Source of the DNA: Daldinia sp. FL1419
Taxonomy: Eukaryota > Ascomycota > Sordariomycetes > Xylariales > Hypoxylaceae
NCBI GenBank assembly: GCA_025201765.1
Contig: MU623550.1
Coordinates: forward strand, 1-44,699
Direction: 5' to 3'
Length of the DNA: 44,699 nucleotides
In this document: positions 12,631 through 25,533 of the stretch, piece by piece
How the letters are laid out: each line of letters begins with the position of its first letter
How positions within the stretch are numbered: position 1 is the stretch's first letter
Notes under the pieces: model-generated
What the model was told of the DNA's origin: nothing
The model's input: the letters and a program-made list of their open reading frames with translations, nothing else
Databases searched by the model: none
Position numbers and translations under genes: made by a program

Positions 12631-12645
12631 ATAGTATTTTTAATT
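12631..12645. repeat. target-site duplication, right copy
   Basis: ATAGTATTTTTAATT is an exact repeat of 10640-10654 at the truncated 5' end of the LINE copy. Confidence 0.8.
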
Positions 12646-14299
12646 AATTAATTAAATATTAGTGTAAGGCCCTGAATTTCTTTAATATTTATATTTAATT
12701 AAGGAAATAAGTTTTTATATTTAATTAATTTATTATATTTAATTAGATAAATAGTGTTTATTAATATTTATAACAATTTAATCATCTTGTTGTAAATAAC
12801 TAAAACTAATGAACTAACTATATTATTAACTGAACAATTTAATGATAATTTGATGTTATGGGGTATTATTAAATTAATAGTGATTTGTAGTAATAATATT
12901 AGTATTAAATATGTATTGTATAAATTATTTAGGCTTGATCAAGTGGAATATAAATTTGTAGAAGATATAATTTATATTATAAAAAAAAAAAGAATATTGT
13001 AAAAATAAAAGAGTGTTAGAGATAAAAAGATAAATTAATGGTTTTTTATATTTTAATTTTATAATTATTATTGTTTAAATTAATAAGTGTTTATTAATTG
13101 CAGTTGTAATTTTTGTGTGGTGTGTATGTTTGAATTTATATATAAATATTGAATAATATTTTTTAGTAGTTTAATTATATTAATTATAAATGGTATTTTT
13201 TATCTTAATATACTATGGTTTAATATTATTATAGCTTTTATTTTTCCTCTTTCTTTCACCTTCTTTTTCTTCTTTTAGGGTTTATTTTTTAACCTTTTAG
13301 TTTATTCATCCCAAAATATTTTATTACATTTAATCAATTAATATTTAATAAATTTAAATATTAAATTAATTTAAAATATTTTCTTAATTTATATTAATAA
13401 ATATAAATTTTTTAAATAATAATTTTATATTATTAATAATATTATTAATAATTAATATTCTAAACAATTATAATAACAATAATTCAAATAATCAATCTGT
13501 CTTTATTACTACTTTAGCATTTAATTATGCTCTTACAATACTATTTAATTAAATTAATAATATAAACAAATTAAAGAAATATTAGAAGTTAATTATGTAT
13601 ATTAATAATCCTTTTCTCAATTTTCATCATTTTATAAATCTTTTAAAAATAGTCTACATAATTCTTGGCTAATTATAGTATTTAGATGTTTGGTATAATG
13701 GAATTTAAGGTCTTAAATAATGTTGAAATTAATTAGTATATTCGCTAGAAAATTATTAATGTTAATTTTTGGAAAAATAATCCTTACCATCCTTATTATT
13801 GTAATATTGTTTTATTACAATTATTTAAACAAATATCACCTACTATATATATTAATATTTATGGAGGTAATTTTATTAATAAATATATAATTAAAATCTT
13901 AACCAATTCTTATTATATAAAAAATTTGATGATATAGGTATTTAACTTTTTAAATAAGGTTCCTTATAAACTCTATAAAAAACATTTTTAATTGTTTAAT
14001 TCTAAAACTTATATTAATATATGACTATTCTTTAATTATCATATTCTTCTTAACAAAAACAATTACAACAATTATTTATATATTATAACCAAATACAACC
14101 TTCAAACTCTTAAACTTAAATTCTTATACGCTTAAATTAATTATATACCTCCTATTCGCAAGGACATAATTGAAGAGAACTCCCCAGCAATTAATAAATA
14201 TAATGGTCAAAAATTAGTAAAGAAAATACTTTCTTCTTAAATATAAAAAAAAAACAATAACATTAAAATATTACTATATAACAAATATAATAATCTAAT
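12646..14299. other. AT-rich RIP-mutated DNA, no recognisable gene
   Basis: No ORF of note, no tRNA and no clear repeat partner within the window. The plus strand is C-poor from about 12.65 to 13.2 kb and G-poor from about 13.95 to 14.3 kb. A slightly less mutated stretch lies near 14150-14220. Probably unrecognisable transposon remains. Confidence 0.5.
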
Positions 14300-15078
14300 C
14301 ATTAGTTAATTTCTATATATGTAAAATTCAAAAATAAAATAAAAAAAAACCTAACAATTTGAACTTTAATTAATTATAAACTTAATCCCAAATAATAACT
14401 TCATAAATAATAATATCAATTTACCTCTTAACATTCTTATTAATTATCTAATATAATATCTCTACAATCATATCATCCTCAACTATTCTATATTATCAGA
14501 AAATATAATATACATCTTTGAACCATTAAATCATATTTAATCCATTAAACTGAAAGAGGTGTTAGGGGGGCTAATAAAAGTGCTTTATAAAGTAATAATA
14601 TACTAATTAAATAAGAAACAACTCTTAAAAACCTATTTATATCCAAAAAAAGCCTATAAAAAATTATTTCATAAAAGTTAAAAATAACTTCAATTATATA
14701 ATTATACTATGCAATTTAATATATAACTAAATATAAGGCTAATTAATTAAAACATAATTAAATACAATATAAGGTTAATTAATTAAAAGAGGCTAACATA
14801 GCTGGCCAATCAGAAAAAAGTTCATATATTTAGCTAATAAAACATAAATAATTTATAAAACCCTTAAAATCCAAGATTTTTTAATTTAAAAAAATGTTTT
14901 AATATCCTAATTAAATAAGAAAAATTAATAAAATTAAAAAAAATTAAATATATAAGGTTATTTAAAATTTAAAAATTATAAAGTCAATTTAAAGGATTAA
15001 TATGTTTAATAAGGTTATTTTTTTTTTTACCTATATCAATAATCTTCCAATATAAAACCTTAAGAAAACTTAAGGCAT
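14300..15078 (-). repeat. inverted copy of the 4855-5620 segment
   Basis: The reverse complement of this stretch follows 4855-5620 in order: the CCTTAAG near-palindrome (at 15060-15078), the TGATTGGCCA box, the TAATTATATAATTGAAGTTA box, the TTGGATATAAATAGG TATA module (minus strand, about 14625-14640) and the GATGTATATTAT block. The two arms are ~10 kb apart. At 15079 the orientation flips. The plus-strand sequence from there begins with the end of unit A and an LTR-like module, so the junction is head to head. Confidence 0.65.
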
Positions 15079-17940
15079 TCAACCACCAGCCCTAACTTCA
15101 TCAGCCTTTTTCTAATTAACCAACCTCATTAGCCTTACACCCAACCACATCCTAATTAATTAACCTTATATTTAATCATATATTAAATTAAAATAATGTA
15201 ATTACATAATTAAAATTATTTTTAATTTCTATAAAATAACCTCTTCTAAGGTCTCCACAAGCTTTTCTAAATATAAATACACCTTTAAGAATTATTTTTT
15301 ATTTGATTAGACTAAACTTATCATAATTCTTTAAGAATTACTTTTATTAAGTTTTATATAAATATATTAAATTAAGATAATATAATTATATAATAGGAGT
15401 TATCCTATAAAACCCCCTTCTAAGGTTTATATACACTTTTTTAGATATAAATAGGCTTTCAACAATTGTTTTCTTACCTAATCAGATTAAATTCAATATA
15501 ATTCTTTTAAATTTTCTTTTATAAAATTTCATAAAAATAATATACACTTTTCTTATCTATAACCTCATTATATATACTACCATTACTAAATAATCACATA
15601 TAACAATTCTTCTATACAATTATTTTATTATATTCCTTAGGATATAATTACCTTAATCCTCAAACTTATACAATCTCTGACTTATTATGGATTAGTTGAA
15701 GTGTAGGGCATATCCTGTAGGAGTTATTAGAGTTCTTGTTTATTATATATATTAAATATATATTAAATTAATGTAATATAATTAAATAATAAATGTTACC
15801 TTACGGAAACCTTATTAGTCTTTATAAAGCCAAACCTTCTAAGGTCTTTAAAGCTTTTTTGGACATAAGTAAGCCCTTAAGAATTATTTTTTTTATCTAA
15901 TTAGTTCAAACTTATTATAGTTTTTGAACAATTATTTTTATAGAGCTTTTATATAAATATATATAGTTTTAATCCTTTTTTTCAAAATAGCCTAATCGTA
16001 CGCGCTACCATTGCCAAACAATTACATCTATTAGTCTTTTTATTCGATTGTTTTGATACCCTCCTCAGGATATAGTTACCTTATATTCTCAAACTCATAT
16101 AGCCTTTGGCCTATTATGGGTTAGTTGAATTGCAGGATATATCCTGTAAGGGCTATTAGAGCTCCTATTTAATATAAACCCTCAAAAATTAATTCTTATC
16201 TAATTAGGTTAAGTTCTTAAATATTAATTTATTTAACTTTTCTTATAACTTCTTACGATAATTTATGACTTTGTTTCCAATTAAATATATTATCTATTCT
16301 ATTTCTTGAATGTTAGCAATTACCCTTATTTATTAGTATCTTATTTAATCACTTTAATACCCACCTTTTTTAGGATATAGTTAGTTATGGGTTAGCTGAA
16401 GTTCAAGGCATATCCTACAAGAACTATTAGAACTCCTATTCAATATAAACCCTTAAAAATTAATTCTAATCTAATCAAATTAAATTCTCTATTATTATAG
16501 ATTGGGGTAATATAATTACATAACTGAAGCTACCTTGCATCTAATCATTAAAAATCCTATTCAATTAAAACTCTTGTTTAATTAGAGCTCTTGTTTAATA
16601 TATAAATCCTCAGAAATTGTTTTCTTATCTAATCAGATTAATTTCTTAAGCATAAAAGCATCAATTTTTCTCATAATGAACAGGAACTCTAATAGCTCCT
16701 ACAGGATATACCCTACACTTCAATTAACCCATAATAACCAAAGGCTATATAAACTTAAAGATATAAAATAACTATATCTTAAAGAAAATATTAAAATAAT
16801 TAAATAAAAGAATTATTATATATAACTACTTTATAATAATAATATATACAATAAGGATATAAATTAAAAAAATATATATTATTTATATTAAACTATATAA
16901 AAATAATTTTTAATAAACTATATAAAATTTAAACTAATTAGACAAAAAAACAACTCTTAAAGGCCTATTTATATCCAAATAAATATTAAACCAAAATAAT
17001 ATAATTAAATAATAAGAATTACTTTAAAGGATTTTATTTACCCCCTTTCTAAGGTTTATAAATTCTTTTGGATATAAATAGGTTTCTAAAAATTATTTTT
17101 TTATTTAATTAATTTAAATTTTATATAATTCTTTAAAAATCACCTTCATAAAACTTCATATAAATAATATATATTTTTAACCTATAACTTCATTATACAC
17201 ACTACTATTACCAAACAATCACCTACAACAACTTTTCTACCTAATTATCTTATTATATTTTTTAGGATATAATTACCTTATATCTTTTAACTTATATAAC
17301 TTTTAATTTATTATAAATTAATTAAAATATAAGGTATATCCTACAAAAATTATTAAAGCTCTTATTTAATATATATAAACCTTATAAAGGATATCTATTA
17401 AAATCCTTCAAAATAACTCCTATTACATACTCCTACAATATATTTGTACTACATACTCTTATATGTATCTTTATTACATATTACAACCACATACTCACAC
17501 TACACCAATTCATTATATCCTAAAAAATATAATAAAATAATTAAATAAAAAAATTATTATAAATAATTATTTAATAATAATAATATATATAATAAAATTA
17601 TAAATTAAAAAAATATATATTATTTATATAAAATTTTATAAAAATAATTTTTAAAGAATTATATAAAATTTAAATTAATTAAACAAGAAAATAATTGTTA
17701 AAAACCTATTTATATCCAAAAAACATATATAAACCTTATAAGGGTATGGTAAATAAAATCCTTCAAAATAACTCTTATTATATAATTACATTATTCCAAT
17801 TCAATATTAATTATTTATAAAAAATATTATATAAATTTTTAAAAATAATAATATTATAATAAATTAAACACTTATAAAAGATCTTATCTAAAAACTTAAG
17901 GATTATATCAGCCCTTAGGGTGACCTCCAATCTATAATAA
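15079..17940 (+). repeat. second cluster of RIP-mutated LTR-like modules
   Basis: No intact gene. Plus-orientation LTR-like modules start near 15180, 15350, 15760 and 16980, each with the TAATGTAATTA box and a decayed ATATAAATAGG TATA element, followed by AGGATATAATTACCTTA and GGGCATATCCTGTAGGAG boxes (for example 15640-15740, 16070-16170, 16370-16440). The least mutated module, near 15985-16180, keeps TCGTACGCGCTACCATTGCC and shows the probable ancestral sequence. 17520-17935 is the partner of the direct repeat at 8000-8415. Confidence 0.5.
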
Positions 17941-18241
17941 TTTTAATTATTGTAATATTTTGGAATTCAGGTATAATGGTTTTTTTATTAATGTTGTAGA
18001 TATGTGGTTCCTTATATAGGCATAAGTTAATAAATAATATTTTATTGTAATAATTGGTTTAATTATAATTATTATTAATTACAATTACCTTCTTAAATTT
18101 AATTATTAATTTTTTAATTTTAAATTTATTTATAATTATAAGTTTTAAGGTTTTTAATACCTTTATTATAAATGAATTAGTAGGTATATAATTTAATATA
18201 AAAGTAATTGTAAAAATTAATAATTTTATTAATATATCTGT
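17941..18241. other. AT-rich stretch; minus ORF here is probably not a gene
   Basis: A 79-codon minus-strand ORF covers 18059-18298. Its first part lies inside the LTR-like segment described next, and the rest is Lys-, Ile- and Asn-rich AT sequence. I see no domain. It probably arises by chance just downstream of an LTR edge. Confidence 0.4.
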
Positions 18242-18452
18242 TGGGCTAAACGTACGTATAAGAGAAATAACAGCGAAAGCAAGTAATAAGTAAAACAATG
18301 CAGTGAGATTTGTATATTTATAAGTCCTAAGGAGGAGAGCTATCTACTCTGAGCTTGACGGGTTTAGAACCCTTATATACACAATATGCTAATTATGTAA
18401 TACCTCCTTTGCTTGCTACAGGGGTCTATGATGCCTGGTAGCATTCAACCAT
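18242..18452 (-). mobile_element. probable solo LTR (or LTR edge), largely spared by RIP
   Basis: About 210 bp with clearly higher GC than its surroundings, flanked by AT-rich DNA. On the minus strand it runs from TGGTTGAATGCTACC to GTTTAGCCCAACA, so it has TG...CA ends. It contains a TATA-like GTATATAAGGG near 18368-18378 and a pyrimidine-rich second half. Size and end structure fit a short copia-type LTR. No partner LTR was found in the window. Retained CpA sites suggest it was not duplicated when RIP acted, or inserted later. Confidence 0.45.
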
Positions 18453-18917
18453 CAATATCTTATATTTGGTTATTTTATATTTTATTTAATATATTGTGTT
18501 TTAGTTTTCCAAATAAATATCTTTAAAAAAGTTTAAATAAAATACTTAGTTTTAATAGATTTGTTGGTATTTTGGCTATAATATCATTAAATATCATAAA
18601 TATTATAATAATTATGGGTTTTAATATATTTTAAGAATTTTTGTAAATTAATATTATAATAATAGGTTTTTCCTTTTTTTTTTAGCCTTTTTAAATTTAT
18701 CTTTTGTACTACCTCATCAATTTTATAATTGTAATTTCAAATATTTCCAAAAATATTTAGTAGGATTATGGATTATAATATAACATTTTGCAGTTACATA
18801 ATAAATATATATAAGATTTAATTTTTTTTTTATATTTTTTATTTTTATTAAAATAATTAATTAAAGTTATTTTATTATCTTTATTTTTAAGTTTTTAAAT
18901 TTACTTTTTTTATTAAA

Positions 18918-18933
18918 TTAATTTAATAATATT
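18918..18933. repeat. putative target-site duplication, left copy
   Basis: TTAATTTAATAATATT is identical to 25518-25533 and sits next to the (TAAA)n tail of the large LINE. In such AT-rich DNA a chance match is possible. Confidence 0.5.
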
Positions 18934-21900
18934 TATTTATTTATTTATTTATTACTACCCCGATTTACCTAGAATATATTACAGGTATCCAGTCCATCTT
19001 TTGATATTTATTCCGGGTAGGAACCGTGTTCCGGAAAAAACCTACCTACCACCTATCCAAATAAGCTACGTTGTTATAGCTTTGGTTTCACCTTATATTC
19101 CTATTGAAATTCACCTTCTAATAGAAATAATCAAACTTTAATATAGAAAAATATTTTATATATTATAATACTTAAGCTTCATAACATGATATGGTAGTAG
19201 CCTAGGTGTGGAACAATAATAAAATCTAAAATAGTTTTATTATTTTTTTTAATAAACAATAAAAATGTTGTTGTATTACAAAAAGGTTATTCCGGGGGAG
19301 GGTTAGGGTATATATGGTTTATATAAGGTATAAATATATATAAATAATTTTATATCTTTGTGAAAAATTATTATACATTCTTACTTTTACAATCTTCTTT
19401 TTAATCCCATAATATTATATTTATTCTCCAAAATAACTCAAAACGGTACTACCAACCCATAACCCTTCCCAACTAATTTCAATCCTTTTTATATACTTTA
19501 TTTATGTTTTATAATATTACAATATAATATTACCATACCTATTACATTCATAATCTAATACCATTTTAAAAAACCTATTTTGTTTTTATATATATATTAT
19601 ATTAAATAAAAAAAAATTTATATATCCATAAATACTCCATTATTTCTCCAATATTATCCCATTATTAACCCTTTTTAAATATTTTGGTTTTTTTATTAAA
19701 AATTATTATAATATTCTAAACCTAATATAATATTTTAATATCATATTACACTGGGATTATAATCCCAGTATGGTTGTATATTATAAAAATGATTTACTTG
19801 CTGAAAATGGGGAATTGTACAAAAAGCATAATTACACCTTTCCAGTGTAGTTCTGGGAATTAATTGTTAAAATTTTATTACAACTTTTCCAAAATTTTCA
19901 AACCCTTAAGAAATTTATTAAGGGATTATTAATAATATTTAATAACTATTCTTATTATACTCAATCCCTTACTTACCAAATTTACAATTTTTATACATTC
20001 CAACAATCTTAAAAAAATTATTTATTTTAATATTATTAATGTTGTAATTATCCCACAATATAATTCTACTCTATATCCATTCCACCAATACTTATTAACT
20101 ACAATATAGGGTTTATAGGGGAATTAGTTTTAAAAGGAGGTGTATATATATTATTTTATCTCCAATAATCCATATTATTCTTATATATTATTATTACAAC
20201 AATTTTTTATTTAAAAAGTTTAATTAATATTAAACACTTTACCATTCCTTAATAACAATCTATTATAAATTTTTAATAATTTTTTGGTGTATTTAGGTTT
20301 AAACCCTAATAAATACAACCTTTTTTTTGAAAATATACTTATTTTTATTCAAAATTCCCTAATATATATAATTAAAAAAAGTGAAAAGGAGGACAAAGAA
20401 GTGGACACAGAGGAGGGTAATTCCAATAAATATAATTCAAAATAAGCACAAAACAATCCCAAGTAAACATAATCTTTTTAAAAGATCTTATTAATATGTT
20501 ATTACTTATATTCTTTTATTTAATTATAAATTTTTCTTATTTAATTTAAAATTTTTAGAAATATTTGTGCTAAGTAAGTTGTAGTATTATTTTATATATA
20601 GGTAATTAAATTTGTTTAAGGAATTAATGGGTTACTAATGGGATTTTATTGGGGTTGAATAACGCTTTTTTATAATTTATATTAATTAAAAAAATTTTTA
20701 GGGTTAAATTTTATTTGAGATGGGTTTGTGTTGGAATGTATTTGGGATATTTAAAAATTATATATTATATTATTTCCCTTTTATTATATTTATATTTAGG
20801 AATATTTATTCCAAAAACTTTTTTACTAAATAAAAAAATTTTTAATTTTATTTTTTTAATATGTATTTATAATAATATTAATGTTTTATACTTTTGTAAA
20901 TTAAAATATTAATTATTAATTTTTATATTAAAAGGTAATAATTAAATTGTTGGTATAATGGTGTTTTTTTTTATATTATTCTTATCTTTCTATTTAATGG
21001 TTTAAAAAGGCTTTTTTGGGATATTAACATCTTTTCTATTTAATATTCTAGTTGATTTTGGTTTTTGTAATATATATATCCAATACTTGAACAATAGCGG
21101 GGAGATCCTGCCATTTCCTAAACCTTTAAAATTCTACTTATTTTTAAATTTTTTACTTTATTTCTTAAATTTTAAAATTAAAACTTTTATTATTTATATA
21201 AAATTTAACTATTATTGTTATTATATTTAAATAAAGGTATATTAGGGGGTAACCCAACTCTATCTCCAATTATAATATTTCCATTACTTTATATATATTA
21301 TTAATTTCTTATAAATAAACTAATTAAATAATACTTAATTTCTTAACAATACCTTTTATTTTATAATTTTAATTTGAAATATACTATACCACTATTCTAT
21401 ATACTATTACATTTTATATTATTTTTATATAAATTTCTTTTATTTAAATTACATTGCAACCCTATATTAATATTATTAACTTAAAAAAGGTGTACTACTA
21501 TCTTTCTATCTTTATTTTAATCACTCTTAAATATCTATTCCACCTAAATTTCTTATTTAATTATACTCCAAAGAACCTAATACTTTTCTTAAACTTAATA
21601 ATTATATTATTTAACCTAATCTCCATAATTAATATTTAATAAACCCTTATAAAATATATAAACTTATTCTTCTATACTACAAAAATCATACCATATCTCT
21701 ATACCCAATCCAAATACGTTCCATACACTTATTTTAACTTAACACAATTTTCAACTACAAAATATCTTATTATTAATATATTTATATTATCCACAAAATT
21801 AATAACTAAAATATTTTCCTAATCCAACTTTTCATATAAAATAATTATATAAATAATAAATAAAATAAATAATAATAAAAAACCTTACAAAATACCCACA

Positions 21901-24900
21901 ATAAAAAAGTAAATCTTACCTTTTTCACCATCAAAAATTAACTGTACCTCTCATTTTTCCATAAAACTACTCACCCAATTTATTATTTATATCAAATATC
22001 TTTTCTAATATAACATATACACAAACCTCTATAATATAACATTATTAAAAATATTTAAAATATCTAACTACAAAAATAATACCATAACACCAACACACCA
22101 TACAACATAAATAACTTTTATTACCATTTTAATAACTATTTCCATAAATCTAACTAATCTATTTCCCATTTAACCCTTTAAAAATAACTAATATTATTCC
22201 ACCACCTTCACAATACAATTTACCATTATTTTTTTAATTATTTTACCCATAATCCTTAAAAAGAATATTAATTTATAAATACCCAAAAAACTCTTTTCTT
22301 CCTTAAATTTATTAAATTTCAATAATATTATTATTATAACTTTATAAAACACCTTTAAATAATATTTAAATATAAAACTTTATATTATAATTATAATAAA
22401 TATTTTAAATAATTATTTTTTATATACCTTAAAAAATCTTATTAATAATAAATCCTCACCAATAATTTTCTATAATTTAATTATTCTTAAAATTATTTTT
22501 ATTTTTTCCAATTTTATTCCTTTAAATATATTAAATTTATTTTTTTAAGATTTTTTTAATTACATAATAAGGTTAAAAATATTAAACAAATTAATTATAA
22601 GATTTAAAAAAAATTTTTTCCTTAATATTATATTTTTTTCTTTTTTATTTATAACCTATAATTTTTTATTAAATTAATAACGTAATATTAAAAAACTTTC
22701 TTTTTTAATAAATTATTAATTACACAATTTAATCCATCTTTTTATCTTCTATAAAACTTTATTATTTCTTAAAATTTTTATTAAAGCCAATCTCCAATTA
22801 TTTCTTTTAATTTTACTTATAACTTTTTTCAATATTACCTAAACCTTATCAAAAACTTCCTAATACCTTTACATTCTTTAATTTATCTATTATTTATATA
22901 TTTCTTTTATCTTTTTATAAAATATTTCAATTTTATTATTCCACCATAATGCTAGTTGCACCACAAACCAAACATAATATAAGATTACAACTAAAATAAT
23001 CCTTTTTAATTCTTTAATAAAATATTCTATATATTTATTAAATTTTTTAAAATTATTTATTTTTTTAAATATATTTATATTCTATATTTCCATTTTTACA
23101 AACCCTTTATTTAAGTACTTCCACACCCAACTTTTTAATTTAAGTTAATTTCAAACTAAGTCCAAACATAATACAATAATATTAAAACATTAAATAATAT
23201 AATTAAATCCTTCTCAATTAAAAGACTTTAATCTTAAACATTTAAATCTTTTATTTACTTATATTAAATCCAATATTAAATCTTTATAACCTTATATTTA
23301 TCTAATTATTATTCCTATTTTTATAACAAATTTAAAATTCTATCAGATTATTAACTCAAAAATCTTAAAAATATAACAAAATATCTTTTCTTCTTTATCC
23401 CATAAGAAATAATATATATTAAAATTTCTTATTATTATATTTATACTATAAAGATTTTTTAATATTAATTCTAATAATAATAAATATTTATAATTAAAAT
23501 TTAATTTTATATATATTAATTACATAATAAAAATATTAAACCCTACCTAAATCAATATTATAACTCAATTATGGCCTATTTCTTTCTTCTAATCTTTTAA
23601 ATTAATTCTTTTATATATATAAATTATAGCTTAACCTATATCATACCATATCAATTTATAATTACTGAACCAAAAATAATCCAATTTTCCATTATTAAAA
23701 TAAAATTCTTAAATAATTATAATATCTAATATCCCTTTATTTTCAAAAATTTAAAATATAATTTAATAACCTTCTCTTACATTCTAATATATTATAATAA
23801 TTATATAATCTTATATACAATTTATATAATACTCCTAAAGGGTCTACTACTTTCTTTAAGGTAATCCTAATTAAAAATTACTACCATAATAGGATCTTCC
23901 TAACAAAAGAAATTTTGGATTAAAAAAATATTATTATTAAATCTTATTCTTAAATAAATTTTCGTGCAAAATCTGCCTCTCATCTTTATCTCCAACTCAA
24001 AAGTATTATCTACTACAATAATTATTTTAAAAAAACCTAAAATATTTTCATTTTAAAAGTTCTACATTTTTTCTTTATTAAAAATATAATTTCTTATCTT
24101 CCTTAAAATTATTAATATAAAATCATTATACATAATACTATATATATTAAGAATATAATCAATATTATTTCGTTCCTTAAATTACTTTAACCTATATATA
24201 TATATTTCTTTTATTATATTTTTTTATTTAATTATTTTTAAATATTTTAAATTTTATACCTTATATATCCCATTATAATTCTAATATTTTTTCAATATTT
24301 TACATATTAAATCATCCCTTTCGTAAATAAGGTCTATATATTTACCGTATTTAAACCATTCTTTATAATATTTTATAATATACCTAAAATAGAAGTACTT
24401 AAAATATTATATTATTTTTATATCTTTTATAAATGGTTTATAAAGGTGAAATTTAATTTTTTATAATAGCCCATTAATGTAAAATTAATAGGCCATATTT
24501 AATCTATTAATTTTTATAATTAGGGTAATAAATTTGGTTTTTAAATATTTTTTAAATATAAGGTTAATTCTAAAGATCTTAATTTTATTCTCTTTTAAAA
24601 AAATCTTTATTAAATTTTATAAGTTAATATAAATATTTTTTAAATTAATTATTTTTAAGTTTTTAATTATTACTATAAAAATTTTACTTGTTCTAATTGT
24701 TTTTTAACTAAATACTTTTTTGATCCATTCCTAGTTCTTCTTATATTATTTGGCTTTAGGTTAGAATATTATTATAACGTTACTACTATAGAATCAGTAC
24801 GTTGTTATAATTTTATCTTTATTAATTGTGTTATTAACAGTTTATATAATTTCTTTAAGGTTTTTCTTCGATGTTTCCTATGATTTTGCCGTTATTTTGA

Positions 24901-25517
24901 CCGTGATTTTGCGTTGGAAATGGGCCGGTACTGCAATGGTAAAGGTCTAAGGCTTAATTGCACTTCCAATGACCGCAGCCTAAGATTGTTCTTATAATTT
25001 TCTAATATTATTTATTAATTTTAATTTTTTATTTATTATTTTTTTAATTAATTCTTTTATTTTATTTAATTTAGAAATATTACTTTATTATTGCTTTTAT
25101 TTTACAAATATTGCAATATTAATATGCATTTTCCACACATTTATTATCTTTTTAATTTTTATTTTTACTTTCTTTATTAGGTTATTAATTTCAAATTTAA
25201 TCATTTTTATTAATTTATTAATTAATATTACAATTATATTTATTTTATTAAATTTGATTTTTATTTTTATTTTATTTTTCCTCTTTTTTACAATAATGGT
25301 TTCTAGGGCGGACTTGTTCAGGCTGCAGATCTAACCATCTACTATCCATATATTACCCCTTTCATCTCTTCCTAACAACACCACCATTACACATATAATA
25401 TAATGCCTCTCTATCTTTTATTATAATATTAAATTTTTAATAAATTAAATTATATGGCTTTTTACGAAGGTTTTATAAAAAGACAATTAAAAAACCGAAA
25501 AGTCTCCCTTAATATTT
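18934..25517 (-). mobile_element. probable full-length Tad1-like LINE (~6.6 kb), RIP-inactivated
   Basis: On the minus strand, from 5' to 3': an ORF1-like region, in which about 24640-24750 reads PKAK*YKKN*EWIKKVFS and then KIFIVIIKNLKI, like the ORF1 segment before a TYGVIIHGI-type motif; reverse-transcriptase motif B near 21837-21896, where GIL*GFLLLFILFIIYI is a decayed GIPQGSPLSPILFIIYI; catalytic motif C at 21786-21797, FVDN for FVDD; the C-terminal Cys/His segment near 20700-20912; and a 3' region ending in a (TAAA)n tail at 18934-18953. Every change in motif B is the product of C-to-T on the coding strand, including Gln to stop. A 16-bp repeat (18918-18933 and 25518-25533) may be the target-site duplication and would set the length at 6584 bp. 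The distance from motif C to the Cys/His segment is short for a complete RNase H, so an internal deletion near 20.93-21.1 kb is possible. Confidence 0.65.
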
Positions 25518-25533
25518 TTAATTTAATAATATT
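25518..25533. repeat. putative target-site duplication, right copy
   Basis: TTAATTTAATAATATT is an exact match to 18918-18933, just beyond the inferred LINE 5' end (minus strand AAGGGAGACTTTTCGG). Confidence 0.5.

Noticed and set aside
20715..20912. 65-aa plus-strand ORF
   Set aside because: Opposite strand of the LINE C-terminal Cys/His segment, which reads meaningfully on the minus strand.
21454..21639. 61-aa plus-strand ORF
   Set aside because: Lies antisense to the LINE pol region; chance ORF.
24905..24980. tRNA-like stretch (GGTACTGCAATGGTAAAGG)
   Set aside because: No T-arm (GGTTCGAATC-like) or acceptor pairing can be formed; it lies inside the inferred LINE 5' region.
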